DNA of 64,000 nucleotides, taken from the NCBI RefSeq assembly GCF_042658685.1, contig NZ_JBHSQY010000001.1, one strand, 5' to 3'. The stretch comes from Macrococcoides bohemicum (GTDB taxonomy: Bacteria; Bacillota; Bacilli; Staphylococcales; Staphylococcaceae). Positions 32,550-41,735 of this stretch are shown here, in pieces. Within the stretch, counting starts at the first letter, position 1. Each line of letters begins with the position of its first letter. The position numbers and the translations under genes are program-made. The notes below the pieces were generated by a model. That model had not been told where the DNA came from and ran no database searches. It saw nothing but the letters and a program-made list of their open reading frames with translations.

Positions 32550-32966
32550 ATGAGAAATATTCAATTAGCAGATGATTTAATCAAAAAGACGTTTGGTGAA
32601 AATATTACAGAAGGAATCGAAAGAAAGCGATTTGATGCTACAGATAAACATGTAACATGGTCAACAGAGTTTGCAGAATACGATGCATCAATTTTATGTA
32701 CAGTTAGTCAAAACGGAATGAAGTTTAAAGTATCAGCAGATGATGTTCCAGATTCGTTTGTTATCGAACAATTCAACAGAGTAAAACATATTAGAGAAGA
32801 ATTATTCAAAGAAGAAGATGATGATCAATTAACGATTGATGATGTAGAAGTTGAAGAGCAAGTTACGATGGCAGGTACAGATGAATTAAAGGAACAGACT
32901 AGCGATGATGATTTAGAAATTTTATCTGAATCAAAAATCGAGGATGAAGAAGATGAATCAGAATAA
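32550..32966 (+). CDS. Acidic phage protein (138 aa)
   Basis: The ATG at 32550 has a good GTGGAGG 9 nt upstream; the longer frame starting at 32436 lies wholly inside rusA. The C-terminal 50 residues are strongly acidic (EEDDDQLTIDDVEVEEQ), which suggests a DNA mimic or an interaction tail. No family is recognised. Confidence 0.65.
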   Translation: MRNIQLADDLIKKTFGENITEGIERKRFDATDKHVTWSTEFAEYDASILCTVSQNGMKFKVSADDVPDSFVIEQFNRVKHIREELFKEEDDDQLTIDDVEVEEQVTMAGTDELKEQTSDDDLEILSESKIEDEEDESE

Positions 32967-33216
32967 TATAGAGCATGAATTGTTAATGCTGCAAGAAGCA
33001 AAGAAGATATTAAAGTATGAGATCATTATTCAGTTTATGTATGTGATAGCTATATCGATAGCAGGTTCATTGATTATTCACTATTATGATTCGAATATAG
33101 TCAAGATTGTAGTGGCAGTCATATTATTTATATTCATCGTATGGAAAGCTTATAGAGTTACAATACTGAAGATAGCAATGGAAAATGTAGATGATGAAAT
33201 AAAACAAATTATTTAA
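32953..33216 (+). CDS. Two-span membrane protein (87 aa)
   Basis: Two hydrophobic segments (IIIQFMYVIAISIAGSLIIH and VKIVVAVILFIFIVWKAY) lie between charged ends. ATG 32953 is better spaced from GAGGA (32940-32944) than ATG 32944. It overlaps the previous gene in a different phase. Function unknown. Confidence 0.6.
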   Translation: MNQNNIEHELLMLQEAKKILKYEIIIQFMYVIAISIAGSLIIHYYDSNIVKIVVAVILFIFIVWKAYRVTILKIAMENVDDEIKQII

Positions 33217-33232
33217 GGAAGGTGAGCGCCTG

Positions 33233-33652
33233 ATGTACGAATGGTTAAATACTTATACAGAGCTTGAGAATCGCAGGACAATTATTAATTTTGAGGTTAA
33301 GCGTTGTAATGTTGAATTGCAACGATGGTCAACTTATGGAACTGTCCAGGGAGATCTAGCTTGTAAAAGTAGCACAGAAACAGCGCTCGCAAAGCAACAT
33401 GAATTAAAAGACATCATCTACAAGTTTGAAGAAGAATTAAATGAAATCAATTCAGAGATTGATGAGCTTGAAAAGATTGTTGAAACATTTAAGGGATTAG
33501 ATCATAAAATACTTAAATTAAAGTACATGGATAAAATGACTTTAAATGATATAGCAGTTATGTTGAATTACAGTTATCAGCATATAAAGAATAAACATTC
33601 GCAGATAATGAAAATACTAGATTATTCACAAATTCACAAAGGTACTTTTTAG
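33233..33652 (+). CDS. ArpU/RinA-like late transcription regulator
   Basis: A 139-aa protein with an N-terminal coiled region and a C-terminal sigma-70 region 4-like helix-turn-helix (HKILKLKYMDKMTLNDIAVM, LNYSYQHIKNKHSQIMK). Regulators of this type switch on the late (packaging and structure) operon, which begins about 140 bp downstream. RBS AAGGAAGGTGAG. Confidence 0.78.
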   Translation: MYEWLNTYTELENRRTIINFEVKRCNVELQRWSTYGTVQGDLACKSSTETALAKQHELKDIIYKFEEELNEINSEIDELEKIVETFKGLDHKILKLKYMDKMTLNDIAVMLNYSYQHIKNKHSQIMKILDYSQIHKGTF

Positions 33653-33793
33653 GTAACGTACCATAACAGTACCGACATCTTGATTTATACATGATACATT
33701 AGTAGCGTGGTAAATTGAAAAAAGCCACAGCCATTAATCAGCCGCTCAATTTATTGAGTGGCTATTTTAATATAAAAAAGGAGATGAAGGATA
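33653..33793 (+). promoter_or_regulatory. Late-operon control region
   Basis: This 141-bp gap follows the late regulator and precedes the late genes. It holds GTACC repeats (33658-33662 and 33671-33675), a possible activated promoter (TTGATT then TACATGATACAT) and a terminator-like hairpin (AGCCGCTCAAT / ATTGAGTGGCT, 33739-33764). It is the natural target of the regulator encoded just upstream. Confidence 0.5.
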
Positions 33794-34099
33794 ATGGCAG
33801 AAACTAAAGTAACTCGTAATCGTAAGACTAGTCCAGAAGTAAAGTCAGAAGAAATCAAACAGGAGACTGCAGATACAAAAGAGCAGGTAGTTAAGACTGA
33901 TGTCGATACTGGCGATAATGTAGTGCAAAACCGAGATGAAGATACTTCTGATTTAGTAGCAGAGCCGACAGTTGAAGCAACTGCAATCGTATATAAAGAC
34001 GTAGCAGGTGAAAGATACTGGGATGCAGAGACTAAGTCTGTTAAATTTGGTAATCCGGAGAAGGAAGCTGCTAAAGAAGATAAGTCTAACGCTAAGTAA
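33794..34099 (+). CDS. Acidic/low-complexity phage protein (101 aa)
   Basis: A charged Lys/Glu/Thr/Asp-rich protein, disordered for most of its length, with an ordered C-terminal bit (YKDVAGERYWDAETKSVKFG). Similar short genes precede the HNH gene in other phages. AAAGGAG lies upstream. No function can be assigned. Confidence 0.6.
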   Translation: MAETKVTRNRKTSPEVKSEEIKQETADTKEQVVKTDVDTGDNVVQNRDEDTSDLVAEPTVEATAIVYKDVAGERYWDAETKSVKFGNPEKEAAKEDKSNAK

Positions 34100-34464
34100 T
34101 GAGATACTGTGCAGCTGCAGGATGCGAGACTCTGATTGATAAAGGTCAGTACTGTGATGAACATCGACCAAAGAAAAAGAAGCAGCGCTTTGATTCTAAT
34201 AATAAATCATTCTATAGATCACAACTATGGAACGATGCAAGAACATATGTATTGCAACGAGACAGGCACACATGTCAATGTTGTGGCAAGTTTATTATTG
34301 GTAAACAGGCACATGTGCATCACATAGTACCTATCAGAGAAAATCCTGAATTAAAGTTAGATGTGAATAATTTAATTTTATATTGTAACAAGTGTCATAA
34401 AAAAATTGAAGATGAACAATCCCCCCCTACCCGTAATAAAAAATATTCCGGACTGTGGGGATAG
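34099..34464 (+). CDS. HNH endonuclease (packaging-associated)
   Basis: A 121-aa HNH nuclease. It has a zinc-binding cysteine frame (HTCQCCGKF ... LYCNKCHKKI) and the HNH core HVHHIVPI with downstream Asn residues (LKLDVNNLILYC). In HK97-like cos phages an HNH protein next to TerS/TerL is needed for DNA packaging and cleavage at cos. It begins on the stop of the previous gene (TAATG). Confidence 0.92.
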   Translation: MRYCAAAGCETLIDKGQYCDEHRPKKKKQRFDSNNKSFYRSQLWNDARTYVLQRDRHTCQCCGKFIIGKQAHVHHIVPIRENPELKLDVNNLILYCNKCHKKIEDEQSPPTRNKKYSGLWG

Positions 34465-34526
34465 GTTAGCGGGAGGTTCGTGCGCACCGAAAAAGGAATT
34501 TTTCAATTATTGAAGGGGGTGACGTT
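34465..34526. other. Candidate cos region
   Basis: The gap between HNH and TerS, with the end of the HNH gene, holds a locally GC-rich tract: C7 at 34422-34428, then GGGAGGTTCGTGCGCACCG. The palindrome GTGCGCAC is at 34479-34486. Such a position is typical for cos, but the exact cut site cannot be read. Confidence 0.35.
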
Positions 34527-34976
34527 ATGGGAAGAAAGACAAAGGCTCAAATCATAGCAGAAGAAGCCGAAATAAAATCAAAAGAAGAGAAGCAGCGGAT
34601 TATTCAACTGTTAGTCGATTCGGGTCAGTACCATCAAGCGTTAGACCCGATAATTGAAACGTATATTGAGGCATTTGAAATACATTTAGTGATGTATCAG
34701 CAATGGAAAAATAGTGGATTTAAACCTACTAAACAATATACGAATAAAGCAGGTGCAAGAAACGAAATAAAAAACCCGTTGGCTCAACAAGTTGAAGTCT
34801 GGAATCAGAAAAAAGCCAAATATTTAAATCAGTTAGGCCTTGATAATAAAAATAAGGATTTAATATTTAAAACTGGTATAAGGCTATCTGCAGAAAAGAC
34901 GGAAACTGAAGAAAAACAGAATAAAGAAAGCTCTGGCAACAATCTCGTGAACTTCCGTAAGAAGTTTGGACGATGA
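34527..34976 (+). CDS. terS: Terminase small subunit, P27 family
   Basis: A 149-aa DNA-recognition subunit of the packaging motor, with a helical N-terminus and the P27-type central part (HQALDPIIETYIEAFEIHLV, KNPLAQQVEVWNQKKAKYLN). AAGGGGGTG precedes the start. It recognises cos and presents DNA to the large subunit encoded next. Confidence 0.85.
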   Translation: MGRKTKAQIIAEEAEIKSKEEKQRIIQLLVDSGQYHQALDPIIETYIEAFEIHLVMYQQWKNSGFKPTKQYTNKAGARNEIKNPLAQQVEVWNQKKAKYLNQLGLDNKNKDLIFKTGIRLSAEKTETEEKQNKESSGNNLVNFRKKFGR

Positions 34977-34997
34977 TTGCGAAAGGGGAACAACTGA

Positions 34998-36728
34998 ATG
35001 ATTGATTTGAATGTTAATTATGCAGATGAGTTTGCAGATTTAGTTGAAGCGAATAAGTCTGATTATCCTAAATCAATCAAAAATGCGGTAAAACGTTATC
35101 GAAAGTGGTCCAAACGTGATGATATTTGGATGGATATTGAAAAAGCAAATGCGATGATGCTGTTTTCTGAAATGTTCTGTAGGCACTCAAAAGGTGAATG
35201 GGCAGGGCAACCGATTGAATTAGAATTATGGCAAAAGTTTTTTTTTACAAATATCTATGGTTGGCAAACCTATGACGAAGAAAGAAAGCAAAATAGACGT
35301 GTTGTCCGAAATATCTTCTTGCAAGTCCCGAAAAAGAATGGGAAAACGTTAATGGGTACATTACCTGTGATATATGGGATATACGGTGAAGGCTTAAAAG
35401 GTGCTGACCTTTACGTTTCTGCGACTACTTTTGACCAGGCACAAAATGCAGCGGGTCCAATTGCTGCAACTATCGTTAATAGTCCTGATTTGATTGATGG
35501 CACAAGAATTTTCAAAGGAAAAAATAATACTATCAAAGGTGTGGCTTATACCTTTGAAGATGAGAATGGCATTAAACATACGAACAAGCTTGATGTATTG
35601 AGTAAAGGTAACGACTCAACAGAAGGTAAAAACCCTTATTTAACTTATAAGGATGAAGTACACGTTGAACGTAACTTTGAGCAGTATGACAACTTGAAAT
35701 CGGCACAGGTTGCACAACTAGAGCCTATTAATTTAGTCACAACAACTGCTGGTAAAGATACTCAAGCTTTAGGTCCTCGTATTTATTCCTATGTATCTGA
35801 TGTTCTGAAAAATGATAACGATGATTCATGGTTTGTAATGATTTATGAACCGGACAAAGGCTACGATTGGGAAGATGAGGATGTATGGCGCATGGTTAAT
35901 CCTAATATCGGATTAACTGTAACAATGTCATTCTTAAGAAGTGAATTTAAAGAAGCGAAGAAGTCAGCACATAAAAAGGCGGAGTTTATGAGTAAACATT
36001 TAGATGTATACGTCAACTACGCAGATACTTATTTTGATTTAGATCAGGTTGAAACAATGCTCGTTGATGATCTGGGTGACATTTTAGGGAAACCATGTGT
36101 TGTTGGCCTTGATTTATCAAAGCGTGTCGATTTAACATGCGTGAGCATCAATGTTATTGACCATGATGATGAAGGTCGAGCAATTGAAAAAGTTAAACAG
36201 ATGTATTTTATTCCGCAAGAAGGAATAGTCGAGAAAGAGAATTTGAGAAACGTACCTTATAGAGATTTAGCAGAAAAGGGATTTGTCACTTTATGTCCTG
36301 GAAAAACAGTAGACTATGACATGATACTTGATTACGTTGAATGGATATTTGATAACTTTGAAATCATGCAGCTGAATTATGATAAAGCGATGAGTGAGAA
36401 GTTGATTGAAGATATCGAAATGCGCTTTGGTATTCAGTGTGTCGAAGTTCCGCAATATCCTGCAGTGATGAATGAAGCTGTAGATGATTTTGAAGTGCAA
36501 TTGCTGAATCGAAGAGTTGTCACAGATAATCCACTCTTAATATTCTGTATAAGTAATGCGATGATGGTCACAAATATCAATGGTGAAAAGGCTCCGACAA
36601 AGCGAAAGAGTCCGGAGCATATTGATGGTTTTGTTGCTTATTTAATTGGTCATAAAGAATCAATGAATTACTTGCAGGATGTTGAAGAAGATGCATTTGA
36701 AGATTATCTGAATGACATTTTCAACTAG
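34998..36728 (+). CDS. terL: Terminase large subunit
   Basis: The 576-aa packaging ATPase and nuclease. Walker A-like VPKKNGKT lies near residue 113 and the Walker B region YKDEVHVE near 217. The RNase H-like nuclease starts at GLDLSKRVDLT (about 375), and further acidic residues near the C-terminus (AVDDFEVQL, EHIDGFVAYLIG) complete it. It belongs to the Terminase_1 type found with P27 TerS and HK97 portals. RBS AAAGGGG. Confidence 0.95.
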   Translation: MIDLNVNYADEFADLVEANKSDYPKSIKNAVKRYRKWSKRDDIWMDIEKANAMMLFSEMFCRHSKGEWAGQPIELELWQKFFFTNIYGWQTYDEERKQNRRVVRNIFLQVPKKNGKTLMGTLPVIYGIYGEGLKGADLYVSATTFDQAQNAAGPIAATIVNSPDLIDGTRIFKGKNNTIKGVAYTFEDENGIKHTNKLDVLSKGNDSTEGKNPYLTYKDEVHVERNFEQYDNLKSAQVAQLEPINLVTTTAGKDTQALGPRIYSYVSDVLKNDNDDSWFVMIYEPDKGYDWEDEDVWRMVNPNIGLTVTMSFLRSEFKEAKKSAHKKAEFMSKHLDVYVNYADTYFDLDQVETMLVDDLGDILGKPCVVGLDLSKRVDLTCVSINVIDHDDEGRAIEKVKQMYFIPQEGIVEKENLRNVPYRDLAEKGFVTLCPGKTVDYDMILDYVEWIFDNFEIMQLNYDKAMSEKLIEDIEMRFGIQCVEVPQYPAVMNEAVDDFEVQLLNRRVVTDNPLLIFCISNAMMVTNINGEKAPTKRKSPEHIDGFVAYLIGHKESMNYLQDVEEDAFEDYLNDIFN

Positions 36729-36795
36729 AAAGGAATGGTGATCATATTATCTTGATGGCCATAATTGGCTAATAAATTTTAAAGGTGGTGAGATA

Positions 36796-37971
36796 TTGGG
36801 AGTAGTAAGTTATTTCAGCAATCTGCTTAACAGGTCGGCGAGTAACGAGCTTAATAAGATTTTAGGCAGTTCGATTCTTAGTGGTTATGTCACTGTAGGA
36901 GACCATAACATATTAAATTCATCTGACGTTTATCGATTTATGAAGGATGTATCGGATATGGTCGCATGTTCTAATTTTAGCGTTGAGAATTACAAAGGCA
37001 ATGATGTCAATAACGTTCTGGCCAACAAGTTCAAGAAGCGGCCAAATGATTACCTGACTAACTTTGAATTTAAAAAATTATTAATTCATCAATTCTTACT
37101 TGATGGCGAAGTATTCATTGTAAGAGATAATGATGATTTTCATATCGTGAAAGGTATTCGAGTTGAAGTTATCGATGGTCAGAAAGTTTATAAGTATGAA
37201 GAAAATATTTTGCCATATAAATCAGTCGCACATATTAAAAATATTGGCACTTCACATTTAAATGGCATTGGATTATTAGACATGGCTAGCTCAACCTTAG
37301 ACTCTATTGCTAATGCAGAGAAGACAGTCAATGACAAGTACACTAAAGGCGGACTACTCGCTTACATGTTAAAGATTGATGCTCACCTATCACCGAATAA
37401 TAAACAGCAGATGAGCTTAATTACAAACATTCAGAATAAGCTCACGCAAACTCAAGATAAAGGTAAGACAGTTATAATTCCATTGTCGAAAGGTTACTCT
37501 ATTGAATCGATTGAGTCACCGATTGATGATGAAAAAATAATTAATTATCTCAAAGTTTACAAGAAAGAAGTTACGAAGTACTTTGGCTTTGACCCTGATG
37601 CTTATTCGAAACTGATTGAAAATGATTTAGAGAAAGCAGCTTTATATTTATACAATTGGATAGTTAAACCTTTATTGCGAAACGTGGATGAGCATCTGAC
37701 GTTTCTTTTTTATGGTGAAAAATCATCGTTATCTATTAAAACTCGTGTGGATCTGACAGAATACATAACGATGAAAGACAGAATTACGAATAACTATAAC
37801 CTAGTACGTTCGGCCATCTATACTCCGGATGACGCTCGATTAAGTTTAGGCAAGGATGCACTTAACACAGAGCAATCAAGTAAGTTATACATTTCTAAAG
37901 ATTTAACCGGAATTAATGAATTAGATACATCGGAAGGAGGTGAGACAAATGACAGTAAAGAAACGAACTGA
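36796..37971 (+). CDS. Portal protein, HK97 family
   Basis: The 391-aa dodecameric portal at the capsid vertex through which DNA enters. Family features: the N-terminal MGVVSYFSNLLNR, VYRFMKDVSDMVACSNFSV and the mid part LLIHQFLLDGEVFIVRD ... HIKNIGTSHLNGIGLLD. It starts with TTG 36796 after AAAGGTGGTG. It overlaps the protease gene at its end. Confidence 0.93.
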   Translation: MGVVSYFSNLLNRSASNELNKILGSSILSGYVTVGDHNILNSSDVYRFMKDVSDMVACSNFSVENYKGNDVNNVLANKFKKRPNDYLTNFEFKKLLIHQFLLDGEVFIVRDNDDFHIVKGIRVEVIDGQKVYKYEENILPYKSVAHIKNIGTSHLNGIGLLDMASSTLDSIANAEKTVNDKYTKGGLLAYMLKIDAHLSPNNKQQMSLITNIQNKLTQTQDKGKTVIIPLSKGYSIESIESPIDDEKIINYLKVYKKEVTKYFGFDPDAYSKLIENDLEKAALYLYNWIVKPLLRNVDEHLTFLFYGEKSSLSIKTRVDLTEYITMKDRITNNYNLVRSAIYTPDDARLSLGKDALNTEQSSKLYISKDLTGINELDTSEGGETNDSKETN

Positions 37972-38548
37972 AGGCACTCAAGAAATTAGAACGGTCAACG
38001 TTAAGGACTTGAACACTCGTGCAATTGTTACTGAAGATGGCCAAGTTAAGAATTATGTTGCTGAAGGTTATGCTGCAATGTTTAACTCACCAACGATGAT
38101 TAATGATTGGTACGAAGAAACGATTGCACCTGGAGCGTTTACAAGTTCACTCACAAATGATGTTCGATGTTTATATAATCACGATTGGTCCCAGGTGCTT
38201 GGTCGTACTTCAAGTGGGACATTACAACTGCGTGAAGATGATATCGGCCTTTATTTTGAAGTGACGTTGCCGAATACAGGAACTGGCCGAGATTTAATTG
38301 AAATGCTTGAACGTAAAGATATTAATCAATGCTCTTTCGGCTTTGTTATTAAACAGGCGCAAGATGACTTTAGTGATCCTAATGTATTACGCACTTTGAT
38401 TACTGAAGTAGAACTTTATGAAGTATCAATCGTTGCGTTGCCTGCATACGCAGATACTTCAGTCAGCTTACGTTCAAAAGATGTCGCAGAAGTCAGAGCA
38501 AAGAAAGTTAAATTACTTAAAAAAATGGAGGATTTAATCAATGAATAA
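37949..38548 (+). CDS. HK97-family prohead protease
   Basis: A 199-aa serine protease that removes the capsid delta domain during maturation. Catalytic His is in YNHDWSQVLGRT and the catalytic Ser in NQCSFGFVI; VELYEVSIVALPAYA is typical of the family. ATG 37949 follows GGAAGGAGG; the GTG 9 nt before overlaps that site. It overlaps the capsid gene by 8 nt. Confidence 0.94.
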   Translation: MTVKKRTEGTQEIRTVNVKDLNTRAIVTEDGQVKNYVAEGYAAMFNSPTMINDWYEETIAPGAFTSSLTNDVRCLYNHDWSQVLGRTSSGTLQLREDDIGLYFEVTLPNTGTGRDLIEMLERKDINQCSFGFVIKQAQDDFSDPNVLRTLITEVELYEVSIVALPAYADTSVSLRSKDVAEVRAKKVKLLKKMEDLINE

Positions 38549-39815
38549 AAAATTATTAAAATATTTAGAAGCAAGAAAAAGTAAAATCGTCGATGATCTT
38601 ACTGAATTACGTTCAGAGTTAGAAAAGTCTGATGAAGAACGTGGTGCAGTTGAAGATATTGAAAAGAAAGTTACTGAATTAGAAGCGGAATTAAATGATG
38701 TTAAAGAGCAATTGAAAGCATTACAAGAAGACCCTGAAGCAGATAAAGAAGAAATTGATGCTGCTGATGAAGAACGTGATGCAGAAGAAAATGAAAGTGG
38801 CGAAAAAGAAAAAGACGAAGAAAAGCGTAGCGCTATCGCTAACGCAATTACACGATCAATGGAGGCAACTAACGTGAAAAAAGACAAAAAACAACAAATT
38901 AGAAGTGGCTTTGTTCAATTTTTAGCAGGTCGCATCAATGAAGCAGAAGCACGTTCTTTAGGTGTAGCTTTTAATAATGGTGGAGTATTAGTGCCTGAAG
39001 AGTTATCAAATGAAATCATCTCTTATGCACAAGAAGAAAATCCACTTCGTAAATATGGTAGCGTGCATAGAACAAAAGGAACACTCGGCTTCCCTGTTTT
39101 AATCAAGACGTTTGATGCGAATATCGTAAAAACTGAACGTGATACAAATGCAATCCCTGAAACTGATATCAAATTCGATGAAGTATTCTTATCTCCAATC
39201 GAAATCGATGCTATCACAACTGTCACAAATAAAATCACTTTACAAGCTGAATACGATATCGAACAAATCATCATGGAAGAACTTAAGAAAGCGTATGTTC
39301 GTAAAGAAGTGCAGTGGATGATTCATGATACTGCTAATCCTGGTTCACTTGCTACTAAACTTGCACCATATGCACCGATGCAGGCAGACGGAGTTACACC
39401 AGTTACTGACCAATATGATAAATTAGTATCTCTTAAAAATGCAGTGCCAACTGCTGTACGCGGAAAAGCGAAATGGTACATGAACCGCGCCGCTCAAACA
39501 ATGCTTGAAACTTTAAAAGATACTTCTGGCCAACCTTTATTAAAAGAGTTTGCTAACGATGACTTCGAATTCAAATTGCTTGGCTATCCTGTAGTAGTAT
39601 CTGATCACTTCGATGGAGCAAATCCAGGAACGCCATTCATTGTATTCGGTGACATGAAAGCATTCCACATTCAAGATGTGCAAAATGCTATCACGCTTCA
39701 GCCACTTCGTGAATTATATGCTGCAGTTAATAAAATTGGTTACAAACTTTACAACGTTGTTGATGGCCAATTAGTATATGGTCCACTTGAAGTACCTTTA
39801 TACCGCTTAGCATAG
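38541..39815 (+). CDS. Major capsid protein, HK97 fold
   Basis: A 424-aa coat protein. The first ~110 residues are a charged coiled-coil delta domain acting as built-in scaffold (KLLKYLEARKSKIVDDLTEL, ELEAELNDVKEQLKALQED); cleavage probably occurs near residue 115. The fold begins around FVQFLAGRINEAEARSLG and ends with PLRELYAAVNKIGYKLYNV. Sizes match HK97-like capsids with a fused scaffold. Confidence 0.95.
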   Translation: MNKKLLKYLEARKSKIVDDLTELRSELEKSDEERGAVEDIEKKVTELEAELNDVKEQLKALQEDPEADKEEIDAADEERDAEENESGEKEKDEEKRSAIANAITRSMEATNVKKDKKQQIRSGFVQFLAGRINEAEARSLGVAFNNGGVLVPEELSNEIISYAQEENPLRKYGSVHRTKGTLGFPVLIKTFDANIVKTERDTNAIPETDIKFDEVFLSPIEIDAITTVTNKITLQAEYDIEQIIMEELKKAYVRKEVQWMIHDTANPGSLATKLAPYAPMQADGVTPVTDQYDKLVSLKNAVPTAVRGKAKWYMNRAAQTMLETLKDTSGQPLLKEFANDDFEFKLLGYPVVVSDHFDGANPGTPFIVFGDMKAFHIQDVQNAITLQPLRELYAAVNKIGYKLYNVVDGQLVYGPLEVPLYRLA

Positions 39816-39827
39816 GAGTGATTGGCT

Positions 39828-40124
39828 ATGGCCACATCAGTAACATTAGAAGAATTTAAGAATCATATTGAATTTGAAGAAGGTATGACTGAAAACATGC
39901 TTCAGCTTTATCTTGATTCCGGTGAACGTTATATTTTTAATTCTGTAGGATTAGTCAGCGAGCATACTAAACATTTAGTACTGCTCGTTGCATCAATTCT
40001 ATATAATCAACGCACACCAGAAAAAAGTATTAGTGATGCATTGGATGCAATCACACCTTTGATTATTCAAGAGCAGGTGATGAACTATGAAGAATCAACA
40101 GTTACTGAATCGACTCAAATTTAA
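39828..40124 (+). CDS. Head-tail connector (gp6-like)
   Basis: A 98-aa helical connector: VTLEEFKNHIEFEEGMTENM, LQLYLDSGERYIFNSVGL, then HLVLLVASILYNQRTPE, typical of the gp6-like DNA-packaging adaptor below the portal. ATG 39828 lies 8 nt after TAGGAGTG; the TTG at 39822 is discounted. It overlaps the next gene by 38 nt. Confidence 0.82.
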   Translation: MATSVTLEEFKNHIEFEEGMTENMLQLYLDSGERYIFNSVGLVSEHTKHLVLLVASILYNQRTPEKSISDALDAITPLIIQEQVMNYEESTVTESTQI

Positions 40125-40437
40125 TGCATCACTCGAAAAGTTAATTGATACGATTGACGAGAATGACAGACCTGTTAAAGATTATGTACAACAGCGATTA
40201 TTAAAGTATGGAGTATTAGGAGTAACGACATCTGATAAAGAATACGGTGCGCAAGTTGGCCATGATTTAACACATAAGATTGAATGCAGAATTGATTTCA
40301 ATATTATTGATCATGAAAGCGAATATCGAATTGTTATTCGTAATCAACGTTTTGCGATAGCTCGAATATATGTTGATTATCCTGAAAAAAGAATGGAGCT
40401 GACACTATATGCAGATAACCCGAAAGCAATTAATTGA
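40087..40437 (+). CDS. Head closure protein
   Basis: A 116-aa beta-barrel-like protein in the head-closure position, with the family pattern DTIDENDRPVKDYVQQRLLK and RIVIRNQRFAIARIYVDYPE. It fits between connector and tail terminator. The start overlaps the previous gene and the end overlaps the next, so all are translationally coupled. Confidence 0.72.
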   Translation: MKNQQLLNRLKFNASLEKLIDTIDENDRPVKDYVQQRLLKYGVLGVTTSDKEYGAQVGHDLTHKIECRIDFNIIDHESEYRIVIRNQRFAIARIYVDYPEKRMELTLYADNPKAIN

Positions 40438-40738
40438 TTTAATTAAAACTGCAGGTTTTCCTGTATATCGCGATTTAGCGCCAACTGATGCAGTTTATCC
40501 GTATGTTCGCTATCAGTTTGTTGATGAAACAATGAAACGTTCTAGTAATGGTGTAGCGAAGTATTTCCCCCAATACCAAATTTCACTATTTACTAAAGGT
40601 GTTGAAACAGATATGTATAAGATCACTGACATTCTTAATAAAAATAAAATACCTCATTCGCAGATTGATGGTATCCCAGGAAGTGAGAACGATGAACTCG
40701 TTACTCACTTTTTTATTTATGTGAGGTGCATTCGATGA
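40409..40738 (+). CDS. Tail terminator/completion protein
   Basis: A 109-aa protein (LIDLIKTAGFPVYRDLAPTD, YPYVRYQFVDETMKRSSNG, QYQISLFTK) whose pattern fits small tail-completion proteins that cap the tail tube. It lies between head closure and the gp10-type gene; the order of these two functions varies and the roles could be swapped. Confidence 0.65.
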   Translation: MQITRKQLIDLIKTAGFPVYRDLAPTDAVYPYVRYQFVDETMKRSSNGVAKYFPQYQISLFTKGVETDMYKITDILNKNKIPHSQIDGIPGSENDELVTHFFIYVRCIR

Positions 40739-41094
40739 GTAATGAAAATGGGTTTGAATCACAAGTAGACCAAATCAATAAGTTACTTGATGTTAATAAA
40801 ACAGTAACTTTAGAAGTTAGAAAGAAAGCAGCTGAATACTTTATCTCAAAGTTAAAGCCTAATATTCCAGTATCAAAAAGAAATGCAAAGCACATGAATG
40901 CAGCACTAGATGTTCGCATTGAAGGTGATGAAGTCAAAGTTTACTTTGAAGATTATGCATTTTACTGGAGATTTGTTGATAAAGGAACGAGCAAACAAAG
41001 AGCGCAGAACTTTGTAACAAGAACATTGACTGCAGAAGAACAAAGAATAAAAGACATTATGATTAATGAAATCGTAGAAAAAATGGAGGCTTAA
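40735..41094 (+). CDS. HK97 gp10-like tail/neck protein
   Basis: A 119-aa member of the HK97 gp10 family (LKPNIPVSKRNAKHMNAALD, FYWRFVDKGTSKQRAQNFVT), which joins the finished tail to the head. ATG 40735 is preceded by GAGGTG; the longer frame from 40726 lacks a site. It overlaps the preceding gene by 4 nt. Confidence 0.82.
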   Translation: MSNENGFESQVDQINKLLDVNKTVTLEVRKKAAEYFISKLKPNIPVSKRNAKHMNAALDVRIEGDEVKVYFEDYAFYWRFVDKGTSKQRAQNFVTRTLTAEEQRIKDIMINEIVEKMEA

Positions 41095-41098
41095 AATT

Positions 41099-41719
41099 AT
41101 GGCAGATGAATTATTATATAACGTTGGTATTGACGATCTATTTATTGCAATGATGACAGCAGAAGATACAATTTCAACAACACCGACATATGATACAAAA
41201 ATTTGGAGATTACCGATTATTGTTAAGTTAGGTATTAAAGGTAACGGTAATACTAGTACGAAATATGCTTCAAATAAAATCTTCAGAAAAGTATCGAAAG
41301 AAGATTCTCACGAATTATCTTTAGATCATGTAGCAATGCCGATTGAATTATTGGATAAAATGAAAGGTTTAGCTTCAACGAATGGTGTGAGCTTTAATAA
41401 AGGTGGAGCGAAAACAATGCCATTCTTCGCAGTTGGATTTATTGCTCCTCAATCTGATGGAAAAATGTCAGCAACTTGGTACCCGAAAGCGCAGCTAGCG
41501 ATTGAAACTGAATCTGAATACGAAACGCAAACAGAAGAACCTGAAATCAAAGACATCGCTATGACAATTAATACGCAATCATTAATTTATAACGATGTAT
41601 TGAATTCTCATTACAATGCAGGTCGTTTAGACGCAGTGAATATTTCTGCTAATGAGTTTATGAGTCAAGTTATTTATGATGAAAGTCAAATTGCAGCTTT
41701 AGCAGCAACAGCTGAATAA
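41099..41719 (+). CDS. Major tail (tube) protein
   Basis: A 206-aa tube protein (ELLYNVGIDDLFIAMMTAED, then the conserved middle LPIIVKLGIKGNGNTSTKYA and KTMPFFAVGFIAPQSDGK). It forms stacked hexamers around the tape measure. GGAGG precedes the ATG. Highest-expressed tail gene by position. Confidence 0.9.
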   Translation: MADELLYNVGIDDLFIAMMTAEDTISTTPTYDTKIWRLPIIVKLGIKGNGNTSTKYASNKIFRKVSKEDSHELSLDHVAMPIELLDKMKGLASTNGVSFNKGGAKTMPFFAVGFIAPQSDGKMSATWYPKAQLAIETESEYETQTEEPEIKDIAMTINTQSLIYNDVLNSHYNAGRLDAVNISANEFMSQVIYDESQIAALAATAE

Positions 41720-41735
41720 GAAAGGATGATGGTTA

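Noticed and set aside
33751..34171. Long minus-strand frames opposite the acidic phage gene and HNH gene
   Set aside because: They are low-complexity Ser/Leu-rich antisense translations of real genes, with no matching promoter or ribosome binding site, unlike the cargo genes at 23 kb.
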